Assembly: GCA_030435675.1 (NCBI GenBank)
Contig: CM059621.1
Span: 5,208,001 to 5,272,000 of the forward strand
DNA from: Steinernema hermaphroditum
Lineage: Eukaryota; Nematoda; Chromadorea; Rhabditida; Steinernematidae
DNA: 64,000 bases
Direction: 5' to 3'
Positions 33,056 through 42,857 of this stretch are shown here, piece by piece (positions within the stretch are counted from its first letter, which is position 1; every line of letters starts with the position of its first letter). A program made the translations under genes and the position numbers. The notes below the pieces were generated by a model. It had not been told where the DNA came from and ran no database searches. It saw nothing but the letters and a program-made list of their open reading frames with translations.

Positions 33056-33589
33056 ATGCAGAACAGGGTCTTCCGCTTCTGGAGCGTTCTTCAGTGTTTC
33101 CGGGGTCCCTATAACGTTTGACAACATTAGTGACGTCTTATTTCTTGAGTAACAGCGGCCTACAGATTTGCAAATTTTTCTTGCTTTGTTGGTGCGGCGA
33201 AATCACGCCTAAATGGTCCCGCATAGACACCATTGAAAATCGTGGAAATTAAAGCGGACAACCTGAAGTAGCAGCACAGTAGCAAAGAAGAGGAGTGAAA
33301 CTTAATATTAGAACACGGAACGCGACGAAAAATAAAGAGAAGCGTACAAAAAGAACCTTTCTATAAAAGTGAATTACACGCGGCCTAAAGGTCCCGTGTA
33401 ATTCACATCAAATCAGTAATAGAATAACGGGCCTTCGTGGAACAGACAGAACCTGTCAAGTCCATTGGGATGATTCAAACAAGAACATCAGACCATCAGG
33501 TTATCGCAGGGGTTGACTTCTGGGCAAGCCAATCATGGCAATATCTGTAATCTTTTGTTCTCGTATTTCATTCATTTACTCTTGAATTA
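33056..33589. other. Spacer, nothing supported
   Basis: No gene seen. GTGTAATTCAC occurs in inverted pairs near 33370-33410. Confidence 0.4.
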
Positions 33590-33893
33590 ATTCACCATAC
33601 AAGAATTGCACAATGAAGAACCGTGGATCACCGTTGTCGCTTCTTCTTTCTTCGGCGCAGAGCAAAACGTCCCAGTTGAAGGCGGCTATCTCATCAGTAT
33701 GCGCGACAAAGAACCCCTCTTGTCCTATTGGCGAGATGTAATTCGGCTTACGTTCCTCGCTAGCCACGAGGGATTGGAACGACGTTATCATTGCGCCAAC
33801 AACGACCACCGAGAACGACCGCTCACTCAGCTCGTCCGAGTGAACCTCAGAGAGAGCGAGTAGACGACCCGACCGATCACACAAATGAAAGAT
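33590..33893 (-). repeat. SINE-like subfamily A, minus orientation
   Basis: The 3' side resembles the full copy near 43015-43100 (CTTCGGCGCAG, GAAGGCG, ATCAGT..GCGC); the head in reverse, GACGACCCGACCGATC, lies at 33865-33880. Confidence 0.7.
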
Positions 33894-33916
33894 CTCGTGT
33901 GGTGTCACCGCAGCCC

Positions 33917-34472
33917 ATCGTGAGACAACTCATCGGCGACGACTCATCGTGAGACAACTCATCGGCGACGACTCATCGTGGGACAACTCATCGTCGACAA
34001 CTCATCGTGGGACAGCTCATCTTTGCCAACTCATCGTGGGACAACTCATCGTCGACAACTCATCGTGGGACAACTCATCGGCGACAACTCATCGTGGGAC
34101 AGCTCATCTTTGCCAACTCATCGTGGGACAACTCATCGTCGACAACTCATCGTGGGACAACTCATCGGCGACAACTCATCGTGGGACAGCTCATCTTTGC
34201 CAACTCATCGTGGGACAACTCATCGGCGACGACTCATCGTGAGACAACTCATCGGCGACGACTCATCGTGGGACAACTCATCGTCGACAACTCATCGTGG
34301 GACAACTCATCGGCGACAACTCATCGTGGGACAGCTCATCTTTGCCAACTCATCGTGGGACAACTCATCGTCGACAACTCATCGTGGGACAACTCATCGG
34401 CGACAACTCATCGCAGGACAGCTCATCTTTGCCAACTCATCGTGGGACAACTCATCGTCGACAACTCATCGT
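33917..34472. repeat. 29-base minisatellite
   Basis: About 19 units of 29 bases, each made of two related halves (ACTCATCGTGGGACA plus ACTCATCGTCGACA). Several unit types (CGTCGACA, CGGCGACA, CTTTGCCA) recur in a fixed order, giving a higher-order repeat. Because 29 is not a multiple of three, all three frames stay open; I regard these frames as non-coding. Confidence 0.93.
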
Positions 34473-34776
34473 ATTTTCTGAAATGATAAGATTTTTTTCA
34501 ATTTCTAGGAATTGTCCTTCCTTTCATAAAATATCAAATACGGAGGTTTCTGTTTTTTTATATCTTACTCTGTCTACCCTTTCTGCGGAAAAAAACCATT
34601 CCTGTAGAGAAAAGGATAAGCTCAGAACGTTTTCCCTTTTAATGATTTACAAACATGAAGCCAAAAGGACACTGCTTTGTCATTTTGGACATTTTGTCTG
34701 TCTACCCTTTGTCTGTCTAGTTTAGGTTTTCTTAAGCACCTTCGAAATCATTAGAATCAAGTTCGACACGGCAGTA

Positions 34777-34914
34777 ATGTCTTTCTCTCTGATGGTTGGC
34801 GATATAAGCGAAACAGCACTCTTCTCAATATCGAAAATATTCTCGACTTTATTTCTGATCATCTCTGCCGTTGCCTGGGTCGGCAATGGCGTGATCGTTC
34901 TGGTAACGTTCTAA
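34777..34914 (+). pseudogene. Orphan first exon of a 7TM receptor
   Basis: Starts MSFSLMVGDISETALF and continues into STLFLIISAVAWVGNGVIVL, a typical first helix of an Srsx/Srv-like receptor with the GN motif, then a GTAACG donor-like site and a stop two codons later. No later receptor exons were found before or after the Merlin element that begins 75 bases downstream, so this is probably a remnant. Confidence 0.45.
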
Positions 34915-34988
34915 AAGATAACGGGTATGTCATTCCTCATATGCGTGATAAGGTTTTTTTTCTGCTCTTCCTGTAGACTAGTTTGTTC

Positions 34989-35831
34989 GGCTCTATTAGC
35001 GAATAGCGGCCAAAAGTATTTTTTGAAAGCCGAAAATCGGAATACCGGCCAAAAGTATTTTTCAACGGCCAAATGTCGGAATAGCGGCTAAAAGTAATTT
35101 TTTAAAGCCAAAAGTATTTTATCACAATTTTCAATTTTATCACAATTTTCAAATTTTTTCAGCGCAGAGACTAGTAAGTCGTCATCGCTATCGCTCTCGT
35201 CAAGACCGAAAGAATTTTGGGTTTTGAATGGGTTTTCGCATTCCATCATCGTCCGCATCTCGACAAGGAGGTGCTCGAAAATTCGCTGCCTCTCAAAATA
35301 GCGACGAAAAGCATACTCATAGAGATGGGAGGCAAATTTTTCTGTAGATGTCCCCCGCAGGTGACGCATGTCTGACTTTATCGCACCCCAAGTGGCTTCT
35401 ATCCACTGTGTGTGGACTGTCCTATCCTTTGGATTTACAAAGTTTATCCGATGGTTAACCCATCGGCGAGTGTATTCCATATCCAGCTCCTCTATTTTTC
35501 CATAGGCAGCCCAACCGTCCGATGTGACGATGGTTCCACGCGCACGGTTATCTCGAATTATTGGCAGAAGCGTGTCCACTGTTCTATCGCGCACCTCAAA
35601 AGGGCGAAGCTCGCCAGTGTCTCGGTCTGACAAACCGATCTCGGTCTGCGAAGAGAGCTCCTAAGAAAGCTCGGATGAGCCCAAAGAGGAGCCCGAAGAA
35701 GAACCCGAAGAGGATGACTATTGAACATTTCATGTTCTGTTCGTGATAAAATTGTGATAAAATACTTTTGGCCGCGATTTCGACATTTGGCCATACAAAA
35801 ATACTTTTGGCCGCTATTCGCTAATAGAGCC
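34989..35831. mobile_element. Merlin (ISXO2-type) DNA transposon, truncated
   Basis: An 843-base element with inverted ends GGCTCTATTAGCGAATAGCG and a perfect 8-base target duplication GTTTGTTC (34981-34988, 35832-35839). Sub-terminal repeats of GGCCAAAAGTATTTTT occur on both sides. It carries the C-terminal part of a Merlin transposase on the minus strand. Confidence 0.92.
35088..35633 (-). pseudogene. Merlin transposase, N-terminally truncated
   Basis: A 181-residue open frame matching the C-terminal half of ISXO2-like/Merlin transposases: DRDTGELRPFEVRDRT, GTIVTSDGWAAYG (second catalytic acid), VNHRINFV, HTQWIEATWGAIKSDMR (third catalytic acid) and LYEYAFRRYF. The N-terminal zinc-binding part and the first catalytic acid are missing; the remaining space to the element end is too small and not in frame. 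So it should not be active by itself. Confidence 0.85.
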
Positions 35832-35867
35832 GTTTGTTCTTGATTTCGAAACGTAACATTCATAGGG

Positions 35868-36110
35868 GATCTTTATTTGTGTCCACAGGAATTGGTCAAG
35901 CTCGCTCTGTCGTTCACTCGGACGAGTAAAGTGAGTGGTCATTCTCGGCCGTCCTTGCGGGCACAATGATCGGTCTGGCTCCCAGAAGGCCTAGAACAAC
36001 AGGGTTTCCGTATTTCCGCCGGACGAGGCGCCTTTTACCGCCACCAAGCCAAAGACTCACCACAGGAAGCTCCGATGTCTGCGCCGTCAGTCACATCAAA
36101 GATATCACTT
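35868..36110 (+). repeat. SINE-like subfamily A, plus orientation
   Basis: Diverged head (TTTGTGTCCACAGG..GCTCGCTCTGTCG..GAGTGGTCATTCTCGGCCGTC), then GGCTCCCAGAAGGCCTAGAAC and a GCTCCGATGTCTGCGCCG phrase matching the full copy at 42908-43553. Confidence 0.7.
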
Positions 36111-36322
36111 CACTTCATCCGTGGCGTTCCATCGCCGCACCTCCACCAGATTCTGTTCCGCACTGTCAAGCTGTCGGCTACGATGTGATAGTTGCCCCCT
36201 TTGTGCAATAATTGTACGGTGTAATACTCTTAATTCAAGAGATAAGACCCGAAACTTTCATTTTAATTACTATATGATACTAGTATATAAACCGTTGTTC
36301 TGCATGAATTGTGAATATACTA

Positions 36323-36584
36323 CTAGGATAAGGACGAATTCGTCGCTTTTAGCCTCTGAATGTTGCAGATGGAGCAGTGACAAGCATTCTCGCATCGATC
36401 TCCAGACCAACAATATCCTAAACGAGAAATACGACAGTATATGTAACTGTGTTGGCCGGTGCAGCAGTAGCTCACCTGGGGTGCTCTATTTTCAACGAAG
36501 ATTTCTTCAGCGTGACCATCTCCAATGGAGACGTTGAACACGACGAAGCACGACAGGATTAGGGAAACGAGGTTGGGGGGACAT
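36323..36584 (-). pseudogene. Cysteine-rich peptide, member 6 (pseudogene)
   Basis: A decayed family member. The ATG at 36584 is followed by a run of six C (36575-36580 on the plus strand as G); compared with other members the run is longer, and it puts the ATG out of frame with the signal-like segment LVSLILSCFVVFNVSIG. The lone cysteine of GDCH is replaced by glycine, the middle cysteine pattern is lost, and only SYCC and DRCENACHCSIC remain recognisable before a longer tail. No intact splice pair. Described, not repaired. Confidence 0.7.
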
Positions 36585-36782
36585 GCAGTTAATGTGCAGC
36601 TGAGGACGAAAGCCAGCCTCAGTGCTTGAGATTTGTCAAAGAAAGGTTGCAGAACTCGTATTCGCCGACTTTGTATTGGGTTGGTCCACTGAAAATGTGG
36701 GATGGTGTAAACATCGTTTATTTTTACAATATTTGGTCCACTGACCAAACCAATGGGTACGTTGCTGAGCACAGTTAATTCT

Positions 36783-36960
36783 CTCCCCAGACTGTGATTG
36801 GCGACTTGTCCATTGCATTCCTCCTAATGTTGAAGGTCTGTTCTGTCTCAATGGTCATTCTTTTGGCACCTCGAGATGGCAAAAAGCTTCCTGTGGTATT
36901 AATTGTGTGATGGACGGTGACCGAATCAAATCGGAGCAAGACTATGCCATGCAATCCCTG
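36783..36960 (+). pseudogene. Fragment related to secreted-peptide gene at 60 kb
   Basis: GTGATTGGCGACTTGTCCAT, then TGCATTCCTC and GGTATTAATTGTGTGATGGA match 60144-60290, but a deletion in the middle shifts the frame and a TGA ends it. On the other strand, hydrophobic phrases between 36930 and 37215 (VLGIVVAVFSQISIG; VVDAFIAIFFAPAAYDFHK) look like exons of an unidentified membrane protein. Confidence 0.4.
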
Positions 36961-37215
36961 CGAGAATTTAGGATCAATCCATCTCGGGGTCTCCGACAGC
37001 GACCACAACGCTATCGCTATCGTCTTCAAAATGATCATTTTATGGAAATCGTAAGCCGCTGGGGCGAAGAAGATGGCAATGAATGCGTCGACTACCTAAG
37101 AAGGTTGGCTCTGCACAGTCATTCGCTTCATCCGTCCAATACTGATCTGGGAGAAGACTGCGACGACGATGCCGAGAACGCTCAAGATAGTAGTGTCGAA
37201 GCAACGTGATCATTT

Positions 37216-37927
37216 TCCAAACTCCATGCCTTGTTGATTTAAAAAAAATTTGTTTGTTGTTTGCGCTCTCTTCCATCTGCGTGCTCTTTGTTGCGCTCTC
37301 TTTTTTTGCGCGCTGTTGTCGTGTAACCGAAAAAATAACACTTGAATTTTCGAAAAAGTACGACTACCCGAGACGTCATATTTTAAAGTTGACCTCCATA
37401 ATGGCTCTCCACCTTGAGCCGAGAAATTCGTCATTTGCTGTTCTTATAACACTCTCTTCGCTCTATATTATTATCGTCTGTGCTCCTTTACAAATGACGA
37501 TACCAGAGGGAACCACTCAAAATAAGTCAAAGAGGTCGAGAATTGGAAAATATTTTTCGACCTCAAACCCCTTGTGTTCTGTGAACGAGGGATCCGGCTT
37601 TCGCCCGAGAAGTGGGCTGCAGCTGTTCAGTCAAATAGTCCATAACGGGAATGATAGTCATGGGTATATACTAAGAAATTGTCATTTTCAATGGACCAAT
37701 CCCATAGTTTCACGGTCTATCCGTCCGCGCCACTACTGCAAGTGTACCAATTCAAACGATTTTCAAGTTAGTGTTCCTCACACTTTAGATAATCTCCATT
37801 AGAACGTAGGTCCCACCTGCTTCCGATTGCTTACGAACAAAATTTATTGTTACTGCACAAATATGAATCAGTTTAAAAAAAAACAATCAAATTAAGACGT
37901 AACATGGGCTTCATTGAAGTGTTCGCA
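37216..37927. other. Spacer, nothing supported
   Basis: A phrase CATTTTCAATGGACCAAT near 37682 is an inverted match to 36670-36690, suggesting a small inverted duplication around member 6. No gene supported. Confidence 0.4.
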
Positions 37928-38227
37928 TCAGTTCTCCACCGTACAATCTAGGCACCTGCAGGCGTTGGTGCATCCTCGGTACCCATCGTGGAAGCATCTT
38001 TCTAGAGTACCATACGAAACATATATTATAACTAATTGAATCTTCACACCTTTGAGGCAACCCTTGAGCTTGCAGTAGTGTCGGCAAGGGAGGCTGTTAG
38101 CACAACACAATTGTTCCCAGTCCTGGCTACTGTGGAGAGCAGAATCTCCTCCCGGGTGGCACTCTCCGACCGATACAGCGAAGGCGAAGAGGCAGAAGAG
38201 GGCGAAGAAGAGGGTCTTGGGAGACAT
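37928..38227 (-). CDS. Cysteine-rich secreted peptide, member 6b (diverged)
   Basis: An 83-residue member: exons 38227-38050 (178 bases) and 38001-37928 (74 bases), phase 1 intron. Signal KTLFFALFCLFAFAVSVG, ECHPGG, then LCCANSLPCRHYCKLKGCLK and, after the splice, RCFHDGYRGCTNACRCLDC. Spacing follows the family with seven residues in the variable gap. Unlike members 1-5 it ends TVEN, without the terminal glycine. Its start ATG aligns with the other members; the open frame extends further upstream. Confidence 0.83.
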   Translation of the reverse strand: MSPKTLFFALFCLFAFAVSVGECHPGGDSALHSSQDWEQLCCANSLPCRHYCKLKGCLKGVKIQLVIIYVSYGTLERCFHDGYRGCTNACRCLDCTVEN

Positions 38228-38472
38228 GGTTTCACAGGACAGTGGTTGAAGTGAAGATACCATCTAGCTGTGGCGTTGCGTATTTATTTAGGAAAAATTG
38301 CACAAAAAGTGGTTTTTGAAGGAAGCATATTAATGGGATGTACCACATTGTGTCTTATCTGGAACATCATCTTGGTCGATGAAAGTGCATGTCAGATAGG
38401 TCGAAGAACAAAAACGACATTTGTACACACATCTCTGTGTTAAAAAATTGTTTATGATATGTTCTGATCACT

Positions 38473-38965
38473 TTTTGTCTCGCCACCGTGTCGCGGTGGC
38501 GAGCGGTCGGTCCCTCCGGTCGCTCTCTGACTGTCTGGTTAGCCAGATGGCAAACCCCGTGGCAGTTGTGACTGTTCCGGCTTCCAGAGGGAATTGGGAC
38601 ACCCGGAAGCCGTAGTCCCACCACCACTGACAACAAGATGTCCGGCGCCAGGAATCCGACGCCCGACGCTGCGTGAGATGTCATCCCGAAGGTCGCCGAC
38701 GCTCTGAGGACCAGCGAAGACGCAACTCTCGGACCACGGACCATCAGATGCAAGCTCAGAAGCGTCCGCTGTGCCGCAAACGATATTCCGCTGGCGCAGC
38801 TGAAGATTTGCCGATTCCCAGATGCCCCGTGAAGTGCGCCGTCTACGACCGGTTCGACATCTACGCCGCGCCAGGGATGAAGTCGTCTGCCAGACATCCT
38901 CTGTTTGTCTATTTTCGGTGTCGCGCAAGGCATAATGCTTTTGATTCGCGAAATAAAGTCGTAAA
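38473..38965 (+). repeat. SINE-like subfamily B, best copy
   Basis: About 490 bases: GGTGGCGAGCGGTCGGTCCC head, GGCTTCCAGAGGGAATTGGG, CCCGGAAGCCGTAGTCCCAC, AAGATGTCCGGCGCCAGGAA, CGATTCCCAGATGCCCCGTG and the tail GCGAAATAAAGTCGTAAAG followed by a TCGTGAAG variant. Confidence 0.82.
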
Positions 38966-39642
38966 GTCGTGAAGTCTGATCACTTTGTTGATCAAACTTC
39001 ACAATGAAACGATCGACTTTCTTTGTTTGAACTGCAAAAAATGACCTTTCGAGGTAGGTGTTTACCAGATGAGTTCCCCGATTTATCGTGCAGAGATAAA
39101 CGTCAAAGTGCATCAAATGACAGCTCTATACAGATCGATTTCGAAATTAAAACGATGCACTGATAACTATTGGTATCGCTGACGCAAAGAAAAAAAAACA
39201 AAGAACTGCAAAAAATTTGCTTATGTGTACTGTGCCGGTTCTCCGATCAGTGTCCAGCTGATTTCAGTGACCACCATTTGGCAAACAAGAAGCAGAATTT
39301 CATCAATTTCATCAGAACATTTCGCAACTGATTTACTTTTTTTAAATATTAAATATTTTTAAATATTTTAAATATATATACATATATGTTCAAATTGTGG
39401 AACTCAATTAGAAGGAAATGGAACTTATTCCGGAAGAGGGAGAACGCAAGTCCAGAAAAATGTTATAGTCGACTAGAAGAATGGCGCTTTCCCGTGAAGA
39501 GGCCTATTGGAACACTACCGATGGAGCGATGACTTCACGAAGAAACTAGGCGGCAGAACATGGCGACATCGAGCGCGACAAGAAACAGATTTTGGGTGTG
39601 AAAAAATGTAAAATATTAGATGCCGTATTAGAATTCGTAAAC
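38966..39642. other. Spacer with AT-rich block
   Basis: Bases 39335-39390 are almost pure A/T with TTTAAATATT repeats. No gene supported. Confidence 0.45.
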
Positions 39643-40044
39643 TCATCTGCGACGTTCGCTATGAATACAAAAGGTATTATTTACACAGTATACAGTGGAA
39701 TAACGAAAAACGATTATATTGGCAGAGCAATCTGGAAGCATTTTTATTGCTGGACTAGGCAAATTATCCAAATCTGCAGAGCAGGAGCATGAGTTTTCGC
39801 ATTTGCCATTTGTACCGCAATTAGCTGTAAGTAAGTGGAATGTTCGAGATTTCGAATGTATCGTCTTACCACGACTGCATCCATTACTATTACAGTAACT
39901 AATACACCGGAAGTGGCCACCGCAGCAGTAACTCTCCATGAACTGGGTCTTGTGTACGAAGACTGCTCCAGGATGACACTCTCCAACAGAGATGGCGAAG
40001 GCGAAGAGGCAGAAGAGGGCGAGGAAGATGGTCTTGGGAGACAT
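39643..40044 (-). CDS. Cysteine-rich secreted peptide, member 7 (frameshifted end)
   Basis: Exon 1 (40044-39870, 175 bases) is a normal family exon: KTIFLALFCLFAFAISVG, GECHPGAVFVHKTQFMESYC, ISYCNSNGC. Exon 2 begins at 39824 with NCGTNGKCENSCSCS, but then a 4-base deletion near 39780, seen against member 1, removes the last cysteine and the normal stop. The frame runs on for about 38 unrelated residues to 39643 (118 residues in all). It may be a pseudogene or a peptide with a new tail. Promoter block intact. Confidence 0.7.
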   Translation of the reverse strand: MSPKTIFLALFCLFAFAISVGECHPGAVFVHKTQFMESYCCGGHFRCISYCNSNGCSRGKTIHSKSRTFHLLTANCGTNGKCENSCSCSADLDNLPSPAIKMLPDCSANIIVFRYSTVYCVNNTFCIHSERRR

Positions 40045-40089
40045 TTCTTTGCTTGGAAGCCGAAAAGCCGGTGAAGATATGTCTGCCTG

Positions 40090-40160
40090 GTTGTAACTGT
40101 CTTTTATGGAGTTAGAGTTCTGCAAAAAATTGTTGACAACTGCAAACAGATTGTGCACTT
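40090..40160 (-). promoter_or_regulatory. Conserved promoter block of peptide member 7
   Basis: Reverse-strand copy of the block seen before members 3 and 4, with the ATAAAAG at 40101-40107. Confidence 0.6.
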
Positions 40161-40428
40161 ACCCATCAACTATTAGTCATGACCAAGCGGTGCTATGTGC
40201 AGTACATAATACATTTTTCAGGAGGGTTGTTAAAAATGCGAACTCAATGTGGAAGCGAACGTATCGGTCATCAGTATCAACACATCAACCATATCCATCC
40301 CCTCATTGAAGCCACAGGCTCCCTACGATGGAAGTGGGTTAAGCGTTCGGCCCTGGCTTTGCATCTCAAAGGTTTATTTCCATGTATCTTCTAAGCGAGT
40401 TAAGAGAAAGAAAAACTATGAAGTTCGG

Positions 40429-40633
40429 TTATCCGTAGACGTATCCGGGATCTCTGGTGGGGTTGTAGTCATAATCGTAGTCTTCAGTGGACTAAATGAT
40501 CGAGCTGTCGACGTCCCTCTCAGCGAGTTACCTCGTTCTTGTGGACGAAGACTGCTCCAGGATGACACTCTCCGACAGAGATGACGAAGGCGAAGAGGCA
40601 GAAGAGGACGAGGAAGAGGGTCTTGGAAGTCAT
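40429..40633 (-). CDS. Member 8: family signal peptide, unrelated mature tail
   Basis: A 54-residue predicted secreted peptide. Exon 1 (40633-40532, 34 codons) is the family start: KTLFLVLFCLFAFVISVG, ECHPGAVFVHKNE. Where other members continue to the CC motif, this one has a GTAACT donor; a 40-base intron ending CATTTAG leads in phase 0 to exon 2 (40491-40429), coding STEDYDYDYNPTRDPGYVYG and stop. All paired cysteines are gone, replaced by an acidic Tyr/Asp-rich tail that, like the sisters, ends in glycine. Without this splice the frame stops after three residues, so the alternative is a truncated pseudogene. The promoter block is preserved, which favours expression. Confidence 0.6.
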
Positions 40634-40681
40634 TTCTTTGCTGAAAAGCCGAAAACCCGGTAAAGATATGCCTACCTGATT

Positions 40682-40750
40682 GTAGCTGTCTTTTATGGAG
40701 CTGGAGTTTTGAAAAAAATAGTTGACAACTGCAAACAGATTGTGCACTTA
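40682..40750 (-). promoter_or_regulatory. Conserved promoter block of peptide member 8
   Basis: Same block, ATAAAAG at 40690-40696, 57 bases before the start codon. Confidence 0.6.
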
Positions 40751-41018
40751 CCGATTGTGCACTTACACTTACCACAACATTTAGTTATCACCAAACGTTC
40801 CTTTGTGCAGTAGTGATATCTGCATTTTTCGAGGCAGAAGAATGGTGCTTGTGATTGATATTTGGGTGGTAATGTCAAAGAACGCATCCGCGTCGGAGGC
40901 AAAGTGCAACTTCTTGCATCTTATCAGTGTTTTATATCGTCTTTGTGTTTCTAATCATGAATATATGCAGCTATAAAACATGCCGTTCTTTTCAGTACAA
41001 CTCATCGAAGAAGGTGTA

Positions 41019-42277
41019 CAGTGGCGGAAATATAAATAGGGACACCTGTGTTGAAAACAATCTTTCCTGTTTTAGGTGTATTTTACGATAACTGATTCCA
41101 AACAACTTTCACTGTCCAACGTAGATTTTCCTACTGATTCTCATCATATATAGAAGTTTGCTAATTTTCCCTGAGCAGGCAACAATTTCGCTGCGAGACC
41201 TTACGGCGCTCATTTCGTGGTGGAAATTTAAATAGGGACACCTCCTAAATACAGGTATAATTCGAGTTTTATGAATCGTAAAATGGTAAGAACAGCTATA
41301 ATGACGCTTACTATTGATATTTAGCGGGTTTAAATGTGGTTTGGACAATTCCCAGGTGGTTAGGGTATTCAAAACTCTTGAACTTGTAATATTACAGTGT
41401 GAAGACGAATATCGAGTTTTTCTATGTGAAATTCACCCGCAAAATCGCCAGAACCACGGCTAACATCTTTTTCTCCGTTCAACATAACACGAGTAGGCAA
41501 AAACGCTAGTTTAGTTGGCTTCTGGAGACCTTTTGTCCTTCAAAACTTAGAACGTCACCTTACTGAGCATTCTTATATGGGTCCCGAAACGATGTAGAAG
41601 ACGGGTTTTGCAGCCTTTTTAAATTACACTACGTTGTAGAGCGTGTAAAATAACCCCTAATTACTATCATCTGGTGATTTCCTGAGTTAACTTGAAAAAC
41701 CAATACGGTTCTTCTAAATTTCGTCTAAAAACGCGTATTTTCTATTGAAAATTCTATGCTCTGGCCTGTCCACGTCCCGTATCCACATGTATCGCTGCTT
41801 TGATGCCACAAAACACTAAAATGGGTTTTCGAATACGCTGATCAACATGATAATATTCAAAAAATGCTAGAAGCCCTTTATTTCCGGACATTTAGGAACC
41901 CTAACAAGAAGTCTGGCCAACATAGGGATCTAAGTTTTGAAGGGCAAAAGGTCTTCAGACAGAAATTAAACCAACGTTTTTGCTTCCCAGTACTATTTTT
42001 AATGGAGGCAAAGATCACTGCCGTGAATTTGGCTATTTTGCGGGTGAGTTTCACATGAAAACGCTCCATGTTCGTTTTAATCCGGTGTTGTTGCAAGTGT
42101 AAGGGTTCGGAAATCTTAAACCAGCTGGACATAGTCTAAATCACACATCGGCTAAATGTCACTTGTTGACGTCAATATACAATATTTTCCGTGTAGCTGT
42201 TCTTCCCATTTTCCGTTTCATAAAACTGGAATTATAGCTGTATTTAGGAGGTGTCCCTATTTATATTTCCGCCACTG
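41019..42277. mobile_element. Tc1-type fold-back element (1,259 bases)
   Basis: Ends CAGTGGCGGAAATATAAATA and inverse, inside TA duplications (41017-41018, 42278-42279). A second, near-terminal copy GTGGTGGAAATTTAAATAGG lies at 41219, and from there the two arms are inverted copies for several hundred bases (for example TTAGTTGGCTTCTGGAGACC at 41510 against 41950). No transposase frame. Probably one element end inserted into or recombined with a related one. Confidence 0.82.
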
Positions 42278-42857
42278 TATATGATGTGACGATTCGATTT
42301 AACGATATTTAACGATGCATGCGTTGAAAAATGCGTAAAAAGTAACTTTTAGCCATTCACTGTTTGTACTTTCTTTCAGTTTGGATGTTATTGTTTACAG
42401 CGTATGTTACTGCGTATGGTTGGTCTAAAATTTTATCAGTAACAGCAAGGTGCTTGTCTTTTTTATACACAAAGTGCATTTGAATATCAGTGTAAACATC
42501 GGAAAGGCAGAAAGCTGAGCTCCGCAGTTGTGCAGACGATGGTACACATGGGTAAAATTAAGTAAGCAGTTTGGTCGATCATTGTAACAACAACAATAGC
42601 CAAAAGCGAGGACGAGATGATTTTTTTGGTAGAAAACTGAACGGTAAGGACGGGTATTGTGAAGTGGAGATGTGTGATTGGGAAAGTAGACTTTACGAGG
42701 ACGAATCACTACCAAATTCTTGTATATAGCAGCTCCAGCTGAAAGGTTTGTAGCCTATAACTTAGAGAGCCTACAGAGGAACGGTTCCCCGTTAAAAAGT
42801 GGGCAGGGTTGTGGGACTGTGGGAGTGGGGTCGAAAAAAATTTTCCCCCTCCATGTA
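42278..42857. other. Spacer between two Tc1-type elements
   Basis: Contains a minus-strand 96-residue cysteine-containing frame at 42425-42715 without signal peptide or splice support. Not called. Confidence 0.4.

Noticed and set aside
33917..34472. Possible CRISPR array
   Set aside because: Units are contiguous without unique spacers, and the genome is eukaryotic; it is a minisatellite.
33949..34725. Three long overlapping plus-strand open frames with repeating GTTHRRQL / LIVGQLI phrases
   Set aside because: They are the three readings of a 29-base minisatellite, whose unit length keeps every frame open; no start context, intron or domain.
38367..39116. 249-codon minus-strand frame
   Set aside because: Antisense to a SINE-like subfamily B copy; the frame is not kept in the other copies.
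42425..42715. 96-codon cysteine-containing minus-strand frame as another secreted peptide
   Set aside because: No signal peptide at its start and no match to the cysteine spacing of the local family.
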